Shown here one piece after another: positions 60,831-64,000 of a DNA stretch of 64,000 nt (the stretch's first letter is position 1; the number at the start of each line of letters is the position of its first letter). A program made the position numbers and the translations under genes. Origin of the DNA: Nocardioides pini (lineage in GTDB: Bacteria > Actinomycetota > Actinomycetes > Propionibacteriales > Nocardioidaceae). Location: NCBI RefSeq assembly GCF_026712185.1, contig NZ_JAPPUX010000001.1:682001-746000 (forward strand), read 5' to 3'. A model generated the notes under the pieces. It had not been told where the DNA came from and did not search any database. It was given only the letters and a program-made list of their open reading frames with translations.

Positions 60831-62243
60831 ATGGCCACGGGGGAGAACGGACAGGACGGTCAGGACCACGAGCTGCGCGAGGCGCTCACGCGGCTCGTGC
60901 GACAGCTGGTGCACGACGAGCCGGCCGCCAAGCGGCGGGGCGAGGACCTCATGCCGATCCTGGACGAGCACCTCGGCGTCCGGGCCGACGAGCTCCCGGT
61001 CGTGGTGGAGCGCATCTCCGTGCACCGCTGGGCCGACACCGACATCGCCCTCGAGGCGATCGCCGCCCGTGACCCCGGGTCCCGGCTGCTCGGGGTGGGA
61101 GGTGGCGACCAGCGCCACCACAGCTCGCTGGGCGACCTGATGTCCCAGGCCGAGTGGGGCCGCTTCAGCAGCGGGCAGGTCGACCGGCTCAACGTGCCGA
61201 CCGGGCCGGACAGCGAGCGGGCCACCGTCGCGTTCGGCCTGCACCTCTTCCACCACGACGGGTCGCCGCTCGTGGTCCTGCAACGCGTCGGCAACCCGCA
61301 GTACGGCTCGGAGTCCCGCCTCGAGGTGCTCGCGCGGCGCACGGACGACGCCGCGGCGATGCTCGCCGAGCTCCGGGAGGAGGCCATGCGCCGCAGCGTC
61401 CTCTGGCGGCAGGTGATCAGCTTCAGCGGCAACCCCTACGAGCGGTCCATGTCCGGCCTCGTCTTCCACCCTCGGCCGGACCTCCCGCCCGACCACGTCG
61501 TCCTGCCGGAGGGCACGCTGCAGCAGGTGCGGGCCCACGTCGTCGGCCTCGCCGAGCACCGCGACCAGCTGCGCGGCAAGGGCCAGCACCTCAAGCGCGG
61601 CGTGCTGCTCTACGGCCCGCCCGGCACGGGCAAGACCCACACGGTGCGCCACCTGGTCGGAGCGACCTCGCAGGCGACCGTCGTGCTGCTCAGCGGCACG
61701 GAGATGGCGCACGTGGGTGCGGCTGCCCAGATCGCCCGGGCCCACCAGCCGGCCATCGTCGTGATCGAGGACTGCGACCTGATCGCCGAGGACCGCGACC
61801 TCAACTACGGCGGTGGCTCTCCGCTGCTCTTCACGCTGCTCGACGCGATGGACGGGCTCGACCCGGACGCGGACGTGGTCTTCCTCCTCACCACCAACCG
61901 TGCCGAGGCGTTGGAGAAGGCCCTCGCGCAGCGACCGGGACGCGTCGACCTGGCTGTGGAGATCCCGCTCCCGCACGAGGCGGCACGCCGGGCGCTCATC
62001 GAGCTGTACGGCGCCCACGTCGGGTTCAGCCCACCCGCGGTGGCCCGGGCGGCACGCGAGTCCACCGGCACCACGGCGTCGTACGCCAAGGAGCTGGTCC
62101 GGCGGGCCGTGCTGCTCGCCGCCATGGACGGCCGCGAGCCCGGCGACGACGACCTCGCGGCCGCCACGGCCGAGCTCCAGTCCGACGCGGCCGCCCTGAC
62201 CCGTGCCCTGCTCGGCTCGGGCGACGGGGCGGGAGCGGACTGA
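60831..62243 (+). CDS. Stand-alone AAA+ ATPase
   Basis: A 470-residue AAA+ protein with an uncharacterised N-terminal domain (about 1-225) and one ATPase module. Walker A is G-P-P-G-T-G-K-T at 262-269, Walker B is V-V-I-E-D-C-D near 306-312 (E then D, rather than D-E), sensor 1 is T-T-N-R and the arginine finger region R-P-G-R follows. The core is of the classic 26S/FtsH/VCP clade. No protease, vesicle or toxin gene is next to it, so the role is open; remodelling of proteins is the family default. Confidence 0.82.
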   Translation: MATGENGQDGQDHELREALTRLVRQLVHDEPAAKRRGEDLMPILDEHLGVRADELPVVVERISVHRWADTDIALEAIAARDPGSRLLGVGGGDQRHHSSLGDLMSQAEWGRFSSGQVDRLNVPTGPDSERATVAFGLHLFHHDGSPLVVLQRVGNPQYGSESRLEVLARRTDDAAAMLAELREEAMRRSVLWRQVISFSGNPYERSMSGLVFHPRPDLPPDHVVLPEGTLQQVRAHVVGLAEHRDQLRGKGQHLKRGVLLYGPPGTGKTHTVRHLVGATSQATVVLLSGTEMAHVGAAAQIARAHQPAIVVIEDCDLIAEDRDLNYGGGSPLLFTLLDAMDGLDPDADVVFLLTTNRAEALEKALAQRPGRVDLAVEIPLPHEAARRALIELYGAHVGFSPPAVARAARESTGTTASYAKELVRRAVLLAAMDGREPGDDDLAAATAELQSDAAALTRALLGSGDGAGAD

Positions 62244-62273
62244 CGTCCCGGGGCCGGGCGACGTCGACCATGC

Positions 62274-62289
62274 CCCGCAGCCCTGCGGG
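62274..62289. terminator. Short hairpin between AAA+ and secreted-protein genes
   Basis: CCCGCAG-CC-CTGCGGG, a 7-base stem between the convergent stops at 62243 and 62331. Its loop of two bases makes it weak. Confidence 0.35.
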
Positions 62290-62330
62290 CGAGGATCAAC
62301 CGCGGCGCCAGGCGCGGAGCACGCGGTGGG

Positions 62331-63101
62331 TCAGCCGGGGCTCGATGTCGTCCGCGGCCGTGGCGCTCCTGCTCCCAGCCCGGGCAGCCGGATGCCACGG
62401 ACGACGCCATCGCCGAGGATCTCGCCGGTTCGCGGCGAGAGCGCGACCCAGCGGATGGCGCGGCGCTCCACGCGCTGCGTCGTGCGGGTGCCGGGGGCCA
62501 ACCGGACGCGGCCGTCCGGTCGCTCCTCGTCGAGCCCGCCGTAGAACACGACCGCGGGGCTCGTCCGGGGGTTCGTGAACCGGAGCCGGCCCGGGTGGTC
62601 GGTCTTGCGCACGGTGACCTCCGGGGTCCTCGTGACCGTGACCGTGACCGTGGCCGGGGTGAGGTGCTCGGTGTCGCACGCCCAGTAGGTGAACCGGTAG
62701 GTGCCAGGACGGTTGGCCCAGGACAGGACCGCGAGGTGCTCGCGGGCTCCCTCCTCGAGCGTCCCTCCGCTGACGCCGGAGGTGAAGGAGGCGTCGGGGA
62801 TGTCGATGGTGAAGCTGCCGTCCGGCTCGGCCTCGGCCACCGACAGCCCGCGCTCGGGCGCCTGCACCCGGCAGATCTCGAGCACCTCGCCCTCCGCGGC
62901 GCTGTCGTTGGCGAGGACGTCGATGACGCTCACGCCCCCGAAGTCCGTGCTGCGCGCCTCGACGGTGACGACGTCGTCGACGGTGACGGGAGCCGGGCTG
63001 TCGTCGGCCATCGCGGGCACGGCGGCTGCGAGGCCCAACGTCGTGGCGACGGCCGCCGACGCGGTCGTGAGGACGGCAAGGCGCAGGACGCGACGAGGCA
63101 C
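62331..63101 (-). CDS. Secreted protein with tandem beta-domain, function unknown
   Basis: A 256-residue exported protein. The signal peptide covers about 1-32 (ends A-M-A), then a segment like cadherin/Big repeats (V-I-D-V-L-A-N-D-S, Y-R-F-T-Y-W-A-C-D) that occurs in surface proteins with tandem Ig-like domains; a second beta-rich part and a basic Arg/Pro/Ser tail follow. Two cysteines (C-R-V and W-A-C-D) may form a disulfide. The GTG at 63101 has GGGAG five bases upstream; an in-frame ATG at 63137 lacks one. Confidence 0.68.
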   Translation of the reverse strand: MPRRVLRLAVLTTASAAVATTLGLAAAVPAMADDSPAPVTVDDVVTVEARSTDFGGVSVIDVLANDSAAEGEVLEICRVQAPERGLSVAEAEPDGSFTIDIPDASFTSGVSGGTLEEGAREHLAVLSWANRPGTYRFTYWACDTEHLTPATVTVTVTRTPEVTVRKTDHPGRLRFTNPRTSPAVVFYGGLDEERPDGRVRLAPGTRTTQRVERRAIRWVALSPRTGEILGDGVVRGIRLPGLGAGAPRPRTTSSPG

Positions 63102-63221
63102 TGGGGCTCCCGGGAGGTGCGGCTGAGGATGGCGCATGGACGAGAGCGCACCCTACGGCGTGCGACGGTCCGACGGCCGGAAAGTCGACGACATGCCGCG
63201 GGAACGCAGCGCCGCAGGGTC

Positions 63222-63250
63222 TTGACGGCGTACTTGCATTTTGCAAGTGT
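63222..63250 (+). promoter_or_regulatory. Promoter with embedded HxlR-type operator
   Basis: TTGACG (63222-63227), a 17-base spacer, AAGTGT (63245-63250), six bases, then the ATG at 63257. The palindrome ACTTGCA-TTT-TGCAAGT (63232-63248) fills the spacer and overlaps the -10, so a bound repressor would block the polymerase. The HxlR gene two genes... immediately downstream in the same operon is the natural binder. Confidence 0.75.
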
Positions 63251-63256
63251 CGAGGC

Positions 63257-63661
63257 ATGAGCCTGTTCATCACCTGCCCGGTCGAGAGCGTCGAGCGCGC
63301 GACCGCCTTCTACACCGCCCTCGGGTGGAGCCTCAACGCCGAGATGTCCGACCACAACGTGTCGTGCTTCGCCATCGCCCCGGACCAGTACGTCATGCTC
63401 GGCAGCCGCGACATGTACGCGAGCGTCGGTGGCGCCGAGGAGCTGGTGGGCGGCCCCGACACCCCGTCGAAGGTCACGGTCTCGTTCGACCTCGCGAGCC
63501 GGGAGGCGGTCGACGAGCTCGTCGAGCGCGCCGGCGCCGCCGGCGGGCGGATCGGCGACACCGACGACTACCCGTTCATGTACCAGCGCCAGTTCGACGA
63601 CCCCGACGGCTACCACTACTCGCCGTTCTGGATGAAGCCGGACGCCGAACCGACCGCGTGA
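63257..63661 (+). CDS. VOC-family protein under HxlR control
   Basis: A 134-residue glyoxalase/bleomycin-resistance-fold protein. It contains the paired beta-alpha-beta modules, with R-A-T-A-F-Y-T-A-L-G-W near 14-24 and D-D-P-D-G-Y-H-Y-S-P-F-W near 114-125; the usual first histidine ligand is replaced by T6, so it may be a non-enzymatic binding protein or a different metal enzyme. Leaderless start six bases after the -10. Its TGA overlaps the HxlR GTG. Such VOC/HxlR pairs often serve electrophile or drug response; that role is inference. Confidence 0.83.
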   Translation: MSLFITCPVESVERATAFYTALGWSLNAEMSDHNVSCFAIAPDQYVMLGSRDMYASVGGAEELVGGPDTPSKVTVSFDLASREAVDELVERAGAAGGRIGDTDDYPFMYQRQFDDPDGYHYSPFWMKPDAEPTA

Positions 63662-63954
63662 GCGACCTGGCCGCGGCCCTGGAGGTCATCGGGGCGCGGT
63701 GGGCCCTGCTCGTCGTGGAACGGCTGCTCGAGGGGCCGCAGCGCTACGGCGACCTGCAGCGCGACCTCGGCGCGCCCACCAACATCCTGGCCACGCGCCT
63801 GCGCGAGCTCGAGGCGGCCGGTGTGCTGTACCGCCTGCCCCTGCGGCACAACACCCGGGCCTACGCGCTCACCGACCGCGGGCTCGCGCTGCGCGAGGCG
63901 ATCGTCGCCCTCGGTCGCTGGGGCGGTGCGGTGCGGGGCCAGGTCCAGGCGTAG
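63658..63954 (+). CDS. HxlR-family transcriptional regulator
   Basis: A 98-residue winged-helix regulator of the HxlR type. The recognition region is A-P-T-N-I-L-A-T-R-L-R-E-L near 39-51, and the wing follows with a basic R-L-P-L-R-H-N-T. The N-terminal cysteine typical of thiol-sensing HxlR members is absent, so its signal differs. The GTG at 63658 overlaps the VOC stop (GTGA). It probably binds the palindrome at 63232-63248 and controls its own operon. The final 46 bases of the window hold no supported feature. Confidence 0.87.
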   Translation: MSDLAAALEVIGARWALLVVERLLEGPQRYGDLQRDLGAPTNILATRLRELEAAGVLYRLPLRHNTRAYALTDRGLALREAIVALGRWGGAVRGQVQA

Positions 63955-64000
63955 CGCACGACCAGGGCGAGGAGCACCAGCTCGAGGGCGACGCCAAGGC

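Noticed and set aside
63955..64000. Hydrophobic minus-strand reading at the right edge, possible C terminus of a membrane protein
   Set aside because: Only about 15 residues visible, no stop placed; would need sequence beyond the window.
1..64000. tRNA/rRNA genes, CRISPR arrays, insertion sequences, riboswitches
   Set aside because: None found by reading; no cloverleaf with CCA-compatible arms, no regularly spaced repeats, no transposase frames.

Overview
The window is one contiguous, gene-dense chromosomal stretch of a high-G+C Gram-positive bacterium. Rows I sampled are about 70-75% G+C. The gene set (mutA-mutB-meaB, a mycobacterial Sdh1-type operon, LpdA-like quinone reductase, lipoboxes, GntR/TetR/MerR/HxlR regulators, many GTG starts) fits an actinobacterium, most likely Nocardioides or another Nocardioidaceae; that placement is inference. 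I see no tRNA, rRNA, insertion sequence, phage or CRISPR array.

Layout. 1-5.0 kb: two succinate dehydrogenases of different types, transcribed divergently from a 157-base gap. 5.0-7.0 kb: a GH16-like protein and a sulfotransferase, tail to tail. 7.1-14.5 kb: the methylmalonyl-CoA mutase operon with its chaperone, an M20 amidohydrolase and an orphan PAS histidine kinase. 14.6-16.7 kb: a GT1 glycosyltransferase and TetR pair with lower G+C, possibly acquired. 16.8-18.8 kb: GntR regulator and MFS exporter. 18.8-26.1 kb: a BmpA-type nucleoside ABC importer, cytidine deaminase and thymidine phosphorylase. 26.2-33.1 kb: two paralogous membrane-anchored solute-binding/VWA proteins flanking LtrA, MaoC, adenosine deaminase and uridine kinase. 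33.2-36.5 kb: deoC with a catalytic aldehyde dehydrogenase and a half-length, catalytically empty one (a split ALDH16-like pair). 36.6-42.9 kb: a PH-domain protein, TetR/oxidoreductase pair, YidC paralogue with DUF6412, a secreted beta-helix protein and a PGM2-type phosphosugar mutase. 42.9-49.5 kb: VOC, MOSC, Tpx, DUF2252, MerR/aldo-keto reductase, uronate-dehydrogenase-like SDR, purine nucleoside phosphorylase, gamma-glutamylcyclotransferase-like protein. 49.6-64 kb: Lpd and its cysteine-lacking paralogue, Nei glycosylase, SpoIID protein, SGNH lipoprotein, pyruvate carboxylase, SDR/TetR, AAA+ ATPase, a secreted protein and a VOC/HxlR pair.

How it works together. A scattered but nearly complete nucleoside route can be read: uptake (BmpA/ABC), deamination (Cdd, Add), phosphorolysis (PNP, DeoA), pentose-1-phosphate mutation (PGM2-type mutase), cleavage (DeoC) and oxidation of the acetaldehyde produced (ALDH pair). 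A second theme is C3/C4 metabolism: methylmalonyl-CoA mutase makes succinyl-CoA, the two Sdh complexes oxidise succinate, pyruvate carboxylase refills oxaloacetate, and Lpd serves the 2-oxoacid dehydrogenases.

Regulation is unusually readable. About twenty genes have a TANNNT or NANNNT hexamer 6-8 bases before the start codon and mostly no Shine-Dalgarno sequence, the signature of leaderless transcripts; this also decides several starts. Four regulators (MerR, two TetR, HxlR) have clear dyad operators in their own intergenic regions, and GntR has a weaker one. Strong inverted repeats close several convergent gene pairs.
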